DNA from: Actinomycetes bacterium
GTDB taxonomy: Bacteria > Actinomycetota > Acidimicrobiia > Acidimicrobiales > RAAP-2
NCBI GenBank assembly: GCA_021787255.1
Contig: JAJYMD010000115.1
Location: 1 to 9,578 of the forward strand
DNA: 9,578 nt
Direction of reading: 5' to 3'
This document shows positions 1 through 6,019 of this stretch, in pieces. The stretch's first letter is position 1. Every line of letters starts with the position of its first letter. Below the pieces are notes generated by a model, which was not told where the DNA came from, did not search any database, and saw only the letters and a program-made list of their open reading frames with translations. The translations under genes were made by a program, and so were the position numbers.

Positions 1-89
1 CCCGGGATGCTGCGGGTGGCGCGGGCGAACCACGCCGCGTTGGAGCCAGTCGCCGGGCGGTCGGTGCCGCCCGCCGGCCGGTCAGCCAC
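1..89 (-). CDS. hemL: Glutamate-1-semialdehyde 2,1-aminomutase, N-terminal fragment (runs off the window)
   Basis: Only about the first 30 codons are present, because the gene leaves the window at base 1. From a GTG at 89-87 the frame reads a short Gly/Pro-rich leader and then SNAAWFARATRSIPG. This matches the start of HemL proteins, where a helix containing LFxRA is followed by the conserved IPGG. A GAGG ribosome-binding site lies 6 bases before the GTG. The start sits inside the end of hemB and overlaps it by 8 bases (82-89), which suggests translational coupling. HemL is a PLP enzyme that converts glutamate-1-semialdehyde to 5-aminolevulinate, the step between HemA and HemB, so its place at the end of a hemA-hemC-hemD-hemB operon fits. 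The call rests on a short motif plus context. Confidence 0.72.
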   Translation of the reverse strand, partial: MADRPAGGTDRPATGSNAAWFARATRSIP

Positions 90-1077
90 CGAGCGCCTCG
101 GCCACCTCGCCTGCGAAGTACGTGAGCACGAAGTCGGCGCCGGCACGCTTCACCGCGACGAGCTGCTCGAGCGCGACCGCCGCGCCGTCGATCCACCCGT
201 TGGCGGCGGCCGCCTTGATCATGGCGTACTCGCCGCTCACGTGGTACGCCGCGACCGGGACGTCGACCGCGCGTCGCACGTCGGCGAGCACGTCGAGGTA
301 GGTCACCGCCGGCTTCACCATCACGACGTCCGCGCCCTCTGCCACATCGAGCGCGACCTCGGCGAGCGCTTCCCTGCGATTGGCCGGGTCCTGCTGGTAG
401 CCGCGCCGGTCGCCGCCTCCGGCGATCCGGACGTCCACCGCGTCGCGGAACGGCCCGTAGAGGCCCGAGGCGAACTTCGCCGCGTAGGCGAGCACCGCCA
501 CCTGCTCGTGCCCCTCGGCGTCGAGCGCCCGCCGGATCGCCGCGACCTGCCCGTCCATCATCCCGCTGGGCGCGACGACGTCGGCGCCCGCCGCGGCCTG
601 GGCGAGCGCGACGCGCGCGTAGCGCTCGAGCGTGGCGTCGTTGTCGACCGTGCCGTCTGCGGCGAGGACCCCGCAATGGCCATGGTCCGTGTACTCGTCC
701 AAGCACAGGTCCGCGGCGAGCGCGACCTCGTCGCCGAACGCGTCTCGCAGCGTGCGAAGCGCCCGCTGGACCACGCCGTCGGGGTCCCAGGCGCCCGACC
801 CCTCGGCATCCTTCGTGGCGGGCACGCCGAAGAGGAGGACCGCGGGCACGCCGAGGTCGACGAGACGCTTGGCCTCCGCGACCGCAGAGGCGACCGTGTG
901 CTGGAAGTGGCCTGGCAAAGAGGAGATCGGTACGGGGTCGTCGATGCCCTCTCGCACGAAGAGCGGGGCGACGAGGTCGTCGACCGACAGGCGCGTCTCG
1001 GCCACGAGCCGTCGCAAGGCCGGCGTGCGCCGGAGCCGCCGCATCCGCCGCTGGGGGAACCCGACCTCCGGTGCCAT
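82..1077 (-). CDS. hemB: Porphobilinogen synthase (delta-aminolevulinic acid dehydratase)
   Basis: A 331-residue cytoplasmic enzyme that condenses two 5-aminolevulinate molecules into porphobilinogen. It is a TIM-barrel aldolase-type protein of full family length. The two active-site lysines are visible: Lys201 in YAAKFASGLYGPF and the Schiff-base Lys255 in VMVKPAVTY. The metal-binding region reads DLCLDEYTDHGHCG (residues 123-136), giving Cys125, Asp127 and Cys135. That is the three-cysteine zinc site of the animal and yeast enzymes with the middle Cys changed to Asp, a form I recall from other actinobacteria. The N-terminal RRLRRTPALRRLV is typical of the family. The ATG at 1077-1075 was chosen because homology begins immediately after it, although no good Shine-Dalgarno is visible. 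The gene starts 11 bases after hemD stops and overlaps the hemL start. Confidence 0.97.
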   Translation of the reverse strand: MAPEVGFPQRRMRRLRRTPALRRLVAETRLSVDDLVAPLFVREGIDDPVPISSLPGHFQHTVASAVAEAKRLVDLGVPAVLLFGVPATKDAEGSGAWDPDGVVQRALRTLRDAFGDEVALAADLCLDEYTDHGHCGVLAADGTVDNDATLERYARVALAQAAAGADVVAPSGMMDGQVAAIRRALDAEGHEQVAVLAYAAKFASGLYGPFRDAVDVRIAGGGDRRGYQQDPANRREALAEVALDVAEGADVVMVKPAVTYLDVLADVRRAVDVPVAAYHVSGEYAMIKAAAANGWIDGAAVALEQLVAVKRAGADFVLTYFAGEVAEALGG

Positions 1078-1088
1078 CGCGAAGGAGC

Positions 1089-2024
1089 CTACCGGGGCTC
1101 GGCCCCGGCCTCCCGAGCGCCTCCGGAGCCCGTGCGAGAGCCCGTGCGAGAGCCGGTGCGAGAGCCGGTGCGAGAGCCGGTGCCGGCTCCCCCGACCGCG
1201 TCGGCCAGCGCCGCCACCAGCGCGGCCGGCGAGGCGCTCGGCGCGACGACCCCCACGTCGAGCCCTGCGGCACGCGCGGCTGCGGCCGTCGCCGGGCCGA
1301 TGCACGCGACGAGCGGGGGGACCGGGAGCGGTCGGCCGTCTTCGGCGCGGCCCCCGACGTACGCCTCCACCGCCGAGGGCGACGCGAAGGTGACCGCCAG
1401 CGCGGTCTCGAGGTCTCGCACCACCGTGCCGGGTGGCGGCGCCGCGGGGACGGTGCGGTAGGCGACGACCTCCTCCACCGCCCAGCCCTTCGCGCGCAAC
1501 GCTCGCGGCAGTGTCGGGCGAGCGCCGGCCGACGCGGGGAACAGCACGCCAGCGCCGGGCGCGGCCGGGACCGGGAACACGCCCGCCAGCCCCTGGGCGC
1601 TCGTCCGATCCGCGACGAGATCGGCGACGAGACCGTGCTCCCTCAACGCGCCGGCAGTGGCAGGCCCGACCGCCGCGACCCGCACGCCCGTGAGCGCCCG
1701 GACGTCGGGCAGGAGCGCAAGGAAGCGCCGTACCGCGTTCGCCGACGTGAAGGCCACCCACTCGTAGCGCGAAAGGTCGGCGGCAGCCTCGCGGAGCGCT
1801 GTGGGGTCCTCGGGATCGGCGATCTCCACGACGGGGCACGCGACCACCCGCGCGCCCGCGGCGCGCAACGCGTCGGCGAGGTCGTCAGCGTCGCCTCGCG
1901 GGCGCGTCACGACCACCACCGCTCCCGAGAGCGGCCCGGACGACGCCCGGACGACGCCTGCCGGCGTGCCCGGCCGGCTCGACGCCTGCGGCTCGTCCGC
2001 GTGGTGGCCCCTCATCACGCTCAC
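1089..2024 (-). CDS. hemD: Uroporphyrinogen-III synthase with a repeat-bearing C-terminal tail
   Basis: A 311-residue enzyme that closes and isomerises hydroxymethylbilane to uroporphyrinogen III, the last common tetrapyrrole intermediate. Family motifs are in order: VVVVTRP (36-42), VAFTSANAV (90-98), VAAVGPATA (116-124), VVAYRTVP (186-193), VTFASPSAVEAY (211-222) and VACIGPATAAAA (239-250). The protein is longer than usual because of about 30 residues ahead of the first beta strand and a C-terminal tail with four GSRT repeats (283-298). The GTG at 2024-2022 overlaps the hemC stop as GTGA. An ATG three codons later (2015-2013) has AGGTGA five bases upstream and could be the true start. Overlap with hemC indicates tight co-translation of the two consecutive enzymes. 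The identity is clear; the start is less certain. Confidence 0.94.
   Translation of the reverse strand: MSVMRGHHADEPQASSRPGTPAGVVRASSGPLSGAVVVVTRPRGDADDLADALRAAGARVVACPVVEIADPEDPTALREAAADLSRYEWVAFTSANAVRRFLALLPDVRALTGVRVAAVGPATAGALREHGLVADLVADRTSAQGLAGVFPVPAAPGAGVLFPASAGARPTLPRALRAKGWAVEEVVAYRTVPAAPPPGTVVRDLETALAVTFASPSAVEAYVGGRAEDGRPLPVPPLVACIGPATAAAARAAGLDVGVVAPSASPAALVAALADAVGGAGTGSRTGSRTGSRTGSRTGSGGAREAGAEPR
1126..1185 (-). repeat. 12-bp tandem repeat coding the GSRT tail of HemD
   Basis: Four 12-bp units (plus-strand GAGCCCGTGCGA twice, then GAGCCGGTGCGA twice) are followed by a diverged fifth unit. The unit is a multiple of three, so on the minus strand the repeat keeps frame and encodes Gly-Ser-Arg-Thr four times near the HemD C-terminus. 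It lies beyond the last conserved motif of the enzyme. Confidence 0.93.
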
Positions 2025-3103
2025 CTGAACCCCGACATGCGCCCCGAGCCGGCGCCGGGCTCATCGCGCCTGGCGAGCTCGTCGCGTTCCTCGAGCCCCG
2101 CGAGCTCTGCGAGCGACGAGGCGCCGTGCTCTCGGACCAGCATGCGCGCGAGCGCCGCCCCGAGCGCCTCGGGATCGTCCCCGGAGAGCCGCGCGCGCAC
2201 CACGACACGTCCGTCCCCGCTCGCGAGCATCCCCTCGAGCTCGAGGAGCTCTCGTGCGCCGTCGTCACGCTCCCCGTCGTCACGCTCCCCGTCGTCACGC
2301 TCGCCGTCGTCACGGACGCCGCCGTCACGGACACCGCCGGCAGCGGGTCGGGCCAGAGCGCCGACGGGCAGCGCGCAGCCTGCGCCGAGCGCCCGCAGGA
2401 AGGCGCGCTCGGCGTCGAGCGCGCGATGCGCGTCGCGCGCGTCCACGCGTGCGAGCAGCTCACGGCACACCGCGTCGTCCTTGCGACATTCGAGCGCGAG
2501 CGCTCCCTGTCCGGCTTGGGGAAGGCACTGCGTCGGCTCGAGCCGCTCGGCGATGCGATCTGCCCATCCGAGGCGGTCCAGCGCCGCGGCCGCCGCGACC
2601 ACCGCGGCCACACCGCCACGTTGCGCCCGCTCGAGCCTGGCAGCCATGTTGCCCCGCAAGCCGACGAACCCGAGGTCCGGACGGAGATTGGCGAGCTGGG
2701 CTCGCCGGCGAGCCGAACCGGTCGCCACGAGCGCACCCGGACCGAGCGCGTCCAGGCACGCGCCCACGAGCGCGTCGCGCGGGTCGGCCCTCTCGGGCAC
2801 CGCGGCGAGCACCAGCCCTTCGGGGGTGCGCGCCGGCAGGTCCTTGGCGGAGTGGACCGCGACGTCCGCGCGGCCGTCGAGCACCGCGGCCTGCACCTCA
2901 TTCGCGAAGAGCCCCTGGCCGCCGATGCGGTCGAGCTCCTCGCTGCGCCGGCGGTCACCCTCGGTGCGCACGACCACGCGTTCGGCGCGCACCGCGGGGT
3001 CCTGCGCCTCGCACAGGCGCGCGACCGTCTCGGCCTGCACGAGCGCGAGAGGCGAGCCCCGGGTGGCCAACCGGACCACGCGCGCGCCGCGCGGCACGCT
3101 CAC
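2021..3103 (-). CDS. hemC: Hydroxymethylbilane synthase (porphobilinogen deaminase) with an internal repeat insertion
   Basis: A 360-residue cytoplasmic enzyme that polymerises four porphobilinogens into hydroxymethylbilane. Visible hallmarks are the N-terminal RLATRGSPLAL (11-21), the catalytic Asp88 in HSAKDLP, the arginine cluster ATGSARRRAQL (127-137), RGNMAARL (150-157), PQAGQGALALE (195-205), and Cys243 in GAGCALPVGA, which carries the dipyrromethane cofactor. The protein is roughly 40-50 residues longer than typical. Part of the excess is an acidic/arginine-rich insertion at about 256-283, made of five-residue units such as DGERD, in the loop after the cofactor cysteine. The rest is a C-terminal tail (about 335-360). 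The GTG start at 3103-3101 overlaps the hemA stop as GTGA, and its stop overlaps the hemD start in the same way. Essential residues are all intact, so the insertion is probably tolerated. Confidence 0.96.
   Translation of the reverse strand: MSVPRGARVVRLATRGSPLALVQAETVARLCEAQDPAVRAERVVVRTEGDRRRSEELDRIGGQGLFANEVQAAVLDGRADVAVHSAKDLPARTPEGLVLAAVPERADPRDALVGACLDALGPGALVATGSARRRAQLANLRPDLGFVGLRGNMAARLERAQRGGVAAVVAAAAALDRLGWADRIAERLEPTQCLPQAGQGALALECRKDDAVCRELLARVDARDAHRALDAERAFLRALGAGCALPVGALARPAAGGVRDGGVRDDGERDDGERDDGERDDGARELLELEGMLASGDGRVVVRARLSGDDPEALGAALARMLVREHGASSLAELAGLEERDELARRDEPGAGSGRMSGFR
2259..2333 (-). repeat. 15-bp tandem repeat coding the DGERD insertion of HemC
   Basis: Five 15-bp units are based on plus-strand CCGTCGTCACGCTCC. 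The first two are identical, the third differs by one base and the last two are more diverged. On the minus strand they encode five-residue units of the form (D/G)G(E/V)RD, in the variable loop after the cofactor cysteine of HemC. The unit length keeps the reading frame. Confidence 0.93.
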
Positions 3104-4383
3104 AGGTCGAAGAGCGCGCGCAGGGCCTCCACGAGCCGCTCGCCCTTGGGGGTGCCCGAGGTTTCCCGCAGGGCGACGGTGGGCGCATGCAGCACCTTCG
3201 CGAGCACCGCCTTCGTGAGCGCGTCGACCTCCTCGAACGCGCCAGGTCCGAGGCCGCCCAGCTGGCCGCGGCGGCGCTCGAGCTCTCGTGCGCGCACCTC
3301 CTCGAGCCGCGACCGCAGCGCGCTCACGACCGGCGCAGCGCCGCGCTCGCGGCTCGCCGCTCGGTACGAGACGAGCTCTTCGGAGACGATCTCCGAGGCC
3401 CGCTCGGCCTCCTGGCGGCGCTCGTCGACCGCCTGGATGACCGCCGAGCGGAGGTCCTCCATGTCGAAGAGGGTGAGGTTGCCGATCGCGGCGGCGGCTG
3501 GGTCCACGTTGCGGGGCATGCCGAGGTCGAAGACGAGCAGGCCGCGAGGCCTGGCGGCGGCGGCAGGCGCGAGCGAGCCCGCCGTGAGGACGTGGCCGGT
3601 CGACTCCACCGCGGTGAAGACGACGTCGGACGCCGCGACCGCGGTCTCCAGGCCCTCCATGCCGACAGCGCGCGCGCCGAGGGTGGCCGCCACGGCGTCG
3701 GCGACCTGACGTCCCCGGTCCCTGCTCCGGTTCACGACCACCACCGACGCCGGACGGCGCGGCTCGGGCAGCCCGGCCAGGGCCTGGACGATCCCCGCCC
3801 CCAGCTCGCCTGCACCGACGACTGAGACGGCCGCGCCCGCGAGCCCGCCGTCACGCTGCCGGCCCGCGAGCTCGATCGCGGCGAAGGAGAACGACGTGGT
3901 GCCGCGGGCGATGCCCGTCCGGGCGCGCACCCGCTTGCCCGCCTGCACCGCGTGGCGGAACAGCTCGCCGAGCACCGGGCCGCAGGCCCGCTCCTCGCGC
4001 GCCCGCTCCCACGCGCGCCGCACCTGCCCGAGCACCTCGGTCTCCCCGAGCACTGCGGACTCGAGGCCGGCCGCGACCGAGAAGAGATGGGAGGCGACGT
4101 CGTCGTCGAATCGGACCGACGTGCGTCCGAGCAGCTCGTCCGCGGGGAGCCCGGCCCGGGTGGCCAGGAGCTCGCAGACGTCGTCGACGGCGTCGTGGAA
4201 CCGGTCGACCACCGCGTAGACCTCGGTCCGCAGGCACGTGGACAGGACGACCGCTTCTTGCACGTTGTCCGACGCGCGGAGCGCGGCGAGCACCTTCGCG
4301 AGGTCGGCGTCGCCCACGGTCACCCGCTCGAGCAGCTCGAGCGGTGCCTGGTGGTGCTCGATCCCTACAGCGACGACGGACAC
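3100..4383 (-). CDS. hemA: Glutamyl-tRNA reductase
   Basis: A 427-residue NADPH-dependent enzyme that reduces glutamyl-tRNA(Glu) to glutamate-1-semialdehyde, the committed step of the C5 route. The length is normal. The catalytic Cys50 lies in VLSTCLRTEVY; nearly all family members I know have Asn where this protein has Leu51. Downstream are LFSVAAGLESAVLGETEVLGQV (100-121, substrate-binding region), a Rossmann segment SVVGAGELGAG (187-197), VVVNRSRDRG (215-224) for NADPH, FDLGMPRNVDP (285-295), and a C-terminal dimerisation helix region from about 330. The GTG at 4383-4381 starts directly at the conserved beta strand SVVAVGIEHHQAP. An AGGAG lies 13 bases upstream. The gene follows rex after a 72-base gap that contains an inverted repeat, and its stop overlaps hemC. 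Confidence 0.96.
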   Translation of the reverse strand: MSVVAVGIEHHQAPLELLERVTVGDADLAKVLAALRASDNVQEAVVLSTCLRTEVYAVVDRFHDAVDDVCELLATRAGLPADELLGRTSVRFDDDVASHLFSVAAGLESAVLGETEVLGQVRRAWERAREERACGPVLGELFRHAVQAGKRVRARTGIARGTTSFSFAAIELAGRQRDGGLAGAAVSVVGAGELGAGIVQALAGLPEPRRPASVVVVNRSRDRGRQVADAVAATLGARAVGMEGLETAVAASDVVFTAVESTGHVLTAGSLAPAAAARPRGLLVFDLGMPRNVDPAAAAIGNLTLFDMEDLRSAVIQAVDERRQEAERASEIVSEELVSYRAASRERGAAPVVSALRSRLEEVRARELERRRGQLGGLGPGAFEEVDALTKAVLAKVLHAPTVALRETSGTPKGERLVEALRALFDL

Positions 4384-4403
4384 GGGTACGTGAGGTCTCC
4401 TGA

Positions 4404-4446
4404 CCGATCCAACGGTGCGAGGCTAGCCAGCCGGCGCCTGGATCGG
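4404..4446 (-). promoter_or_regulatory. Inverted repeat in the rex-hemA gap, upstream of the hemA ribosome-binding site
   Basis: Perfect 8-bp arms CCGATCCA (4404-4411) and TGGATCGG (4439-4446) are separated by 27 bases that include the palindrome GGCTAGCC (4421-4428). In hemA mRNA the second arm ends two bases before AGGAG (4401-4397). The same arms flank a weak -10-like TAGCCT (4425-4420). It could be an mRNA stem controlling hemA translation or a pair of operator half-sites; the sequence does not decide. Confidence 0.45.
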
Positions 4447-4455
4447 GCGACGGGG

Positions 4456-5136
4456 TCAGCCTCGCGCGGGCGCAACGTCGATCTCCCTTCGCGTGAGGAA
4501 GAAGCTCAGCACTTGCAGCTCGACCGAGAGGTCCACGTCGCGCACCAGCACGGAGGGCGGCACCGACAGCACCCGTGGCGCGAAGTTCAGGATCGAAAGC
4601 ACGCCGGCGGCGACCAGCGCGTCGGCAACGGCCTGGGCGGATGTCGCCGGAGCGGCGATCACCCCGATCGCCGCGGGCGGAGCGTCACCGAGCGAGTCGA
4701 GATGACGCACGGTGAGCCCGTGGACGCGGGACCCGACGACGGACGGGGCGACGTCGTACAGGCCGGCGACGTAGAAGCCGTGCGAGGAGAAGCCGTCGGA
4801 GTTGGCGAGCGCACGGCCGAGGTTCCCGATCCCGACGATGGCGATCGGCCATTCACGGTCCGAGCCAAGCGTCCGGTCGATCTGGGCCGCCAGGAACGCG
4901 GCGTCGTAGCCCGTTCCGCGGGTGCCGAAGGACCCGAACAACGAGAAGTCCTTCCGCACCTTGGCCGCGTTGACCTTCGCCCGGGCCGCGAGCTCCTCGG
5001 AGGAGACGGTGGTCGCCCCCGCTTGGAGCATCTCCCACAGGATGCGCTGGTACAGCGGGAGGCGGACGATCGTCGCTTCGGGGACCCGGCGGGGGCGAAC
5101 ATCCCTCCCGTTGCCGGTCGCGTGACGCGCGTTCAT
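4456..5136 (-). CDS. rex: Redox-sensing transcriptional repressor Rex
   Basis: A 226-residue homodimeric repressor that binds DNA when NADH is low and releases it when the NADH/NAD+ ratio rises. The N-terminal winged helix covers about residues 18-80, with IVRLPLYQRIL (23-33) and the recognition region AKVRKDFSLFGSFGTRGTGY (58-77). The Rossmann domain carries IVGIGNLGRAL (100-110, GxGxxG) and LYDVAPSVVG (126-135). NFAPRVLSVP (184-193) and RDVDLSVELQVLSFFL (199-214) are typical of the C-terminal region and domain-swapped helix. The length matches the family. An ATG at 5136-5134 with no Shine-Dalgarno is preceded by a possible promoter, so it may be leaderless. Position ahead of hemA resembles the rex-hemACD operon known in Streptomyces. 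I could not find a classical TGTGAA-N6-TTCACA operator in front of it. Confidence 0.96.
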   Translation of the reverse strand: MNARHATGNGRDVRPRRVPEATIVRLPLYQRILWEMLQAGATTVSSEELAARAKVNAAKVRKDFSLFGSFGTRGTGYDAAFLAAQIDRTLGSDREWPIAIVGIGNLGRALANSDGFSSHGFYVAGLYDVAPSVVGSRVHGLTVRHLDSLGDAPPAAIGVIAAPATSAQAVADALVAAGVLSILNFAPRVLSVPPSVLVRDVDLSVELQVLSFFLTRREIDVAPARG

Positions 5137-5145
5137 CGAAGACCG

Positions 5146-5173
5146 AGCGTACGGCAGCGCCCGCGTGGGTCAC
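5146..5173 (-). promoter_or_regulatory. Predicted rex-hem operon promoter
   Basis: A -10 element TACGCT (5151-5146) is preceded at 16 bases by GTGACC (5173-5168), which matches TTGACA at four of six positions and overlaps the stop codon of the DUF62 gene. The rex ATG lies nine bases after the -10, so the transcript would have a leader of only a few bases or none. No Shine-Dalgarno is present, in keeping with that. Confidence 0.45.
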
Positions 5174-5991
5174 CAGACGAGCTCGACGGATCCCCCGGTC
5201 CTGAGCCCGATCGTCTTCGCGGCCGAGCCCTCGCGCACGACGATGGCCAGCCGTCCGTTCGCGTCGGCGAGCACACCGGCCTCGCCGTCGTCGAGGTCCG
5301 CGAAGGCGAGCACCCGCCGTGCGAGCAGCTCCCGGCGCCTCGGCGGCTCCTGCGGCTCCACCCTGATCAGGACCTTCTGCGCGCCAGAGGGAGGCCCCTC
5401 GAGCGCGCCGGCCGCGAGCTGGACGTTGCCGAACCGGTCGACCCAGGCGATCGGCGCCCGGAGGACGACGCGGTCGCCCTCTTGCCTGCGGGTCACCTCC
5501 AGGGGCGGGAGCCGGACCAAGGACGCGGGGTCGACCTCGTCGCCCACCGACGCGGGGTCGGCGCCCGCCGCGAGCGCGCCAGCAGCGGGCGCGAACACGT
5601 CGCGCCCGTCGAAGGTCGCAGGTAGGTCCACGGGCTTCTTCAACACGCGCGCCGCCGTCACCCTCCCGCTCGCCTCCGCCGCGGGCAGCGCCAGCCCGTT
5701 GTCGGGCGCGACGAACCAGCGTCCGTCCCCCGCCCGCATCGCGACGGCGCGTCGGGTGCTCCCGACGCCTGGGTCGACGATGGCGAGCACGACGCCGGGG
5801 CCGAGGTGGGGAACGGCCCGCGCAAGCGACTCCGCACCCGCGCGGACATCGAAGGGAGGGATCCCGTGGGTCAGGTCCACGATGGCGACGTCGGGCACGA
5901 GGCGCACGAGGACGCCGTGGACGACGCCCACGAACTCGTCGGCGAGCCCGTAGTCGGAGAGGAAGAAGACGACAGGGCGCGACAGGCTCAT
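5170..5991 (-). CDS. DUF62-family S-adenosylmethionine hydrolase-like protein with altered catalytic triad
   Basis: A 273-residue protein of the SAM hydroxide adenosyltransferase family, which is related to the SAM-dependent fluorinase and chlorinase. Characterised hydrolases split SAM with water into adenosine and methionine. Motifs seen are FFLSDYG (9-15), VDPGVGSTRR (72-81), VAPDNGL (94-100), TFDGRDVFAP (126-135) and WVDRFGNVQL (183-192), the last opening the C-terminal domain. Of the Asp-Arg-His triad reported for the hydrolases, Asp73 and Arg80 are present, but the usual His of FHGRD is Asp128. The halogenases, as I recall, have Tyr there. The ATG at 5991 lies right after a GC palindrome; an in-frame TTG at 6012, 7 bases after the preceding stop, is an alternative. 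It lies 33 bases before rex and is probably co-transcribed with the BldC-like gene upstream. Confidence 0.88.
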   Translation of the reverse strand: MSLSRPVVFFLSDYGLADEFVGVVHGVLVRLVPDVAIVDLTHGIPPFDVRAGAESLARAVPHLGPGVVLAIVDPGVGSTRRAVAMRAGDGRWFVAPDNGLALPAAEASGRVTAARVLKKPVDLPATFDGRDVFAPAAGALAAGADPASVGDEVDPASLVRLPPLEVTRRQEGDRVVLRAPIAWVDRFGNVQLAAGALEGPPSGAQKVLIRVEPQEPPRRRELLARRVLAFADLDDGEAGVLADANGRLAIVVREGSAAKTIGLRTGGSVELVW

Positions 5992-6019
5992 CCCGGGGCC
6001 CGCCCCGGGCAAGGGCGGC

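Noticed and set aside
82..1839. Open frame extending hemB upstream to 585 codons
   Set aside because: The extra part lies antisense-free but in another frame over hemD, shows only low-complexity Arg/Gly-rich sequence, and family homology begins at the ATG at 1077.
1071..3825. Long plus-strand open frames across hemD, hemC and hemA
   Set aside because: They are Arg/Pro/Ser-rich products of G+C-rich codon bias opposite well-identified genes; no motif or start signal supports them.
3952..5625. A 557-codon plus-strand frame opposite hemA, rex and the DUF62 gene
   Set aside because: It runs antisense through three recognised genes and shows no family motif; it is a composition shadow.
5992..6012. 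Small ribosomal protein gene (Lys/Arg-rich, about 33 residues) that follows the BldC-like gene in Mycobacterium
   Set aside because: Only 28 bases separate the BldC-like stop from the DUF62 ATG, and no short Lys/Arg-rich frame with a start is present there or in the 6224-6377 gap.
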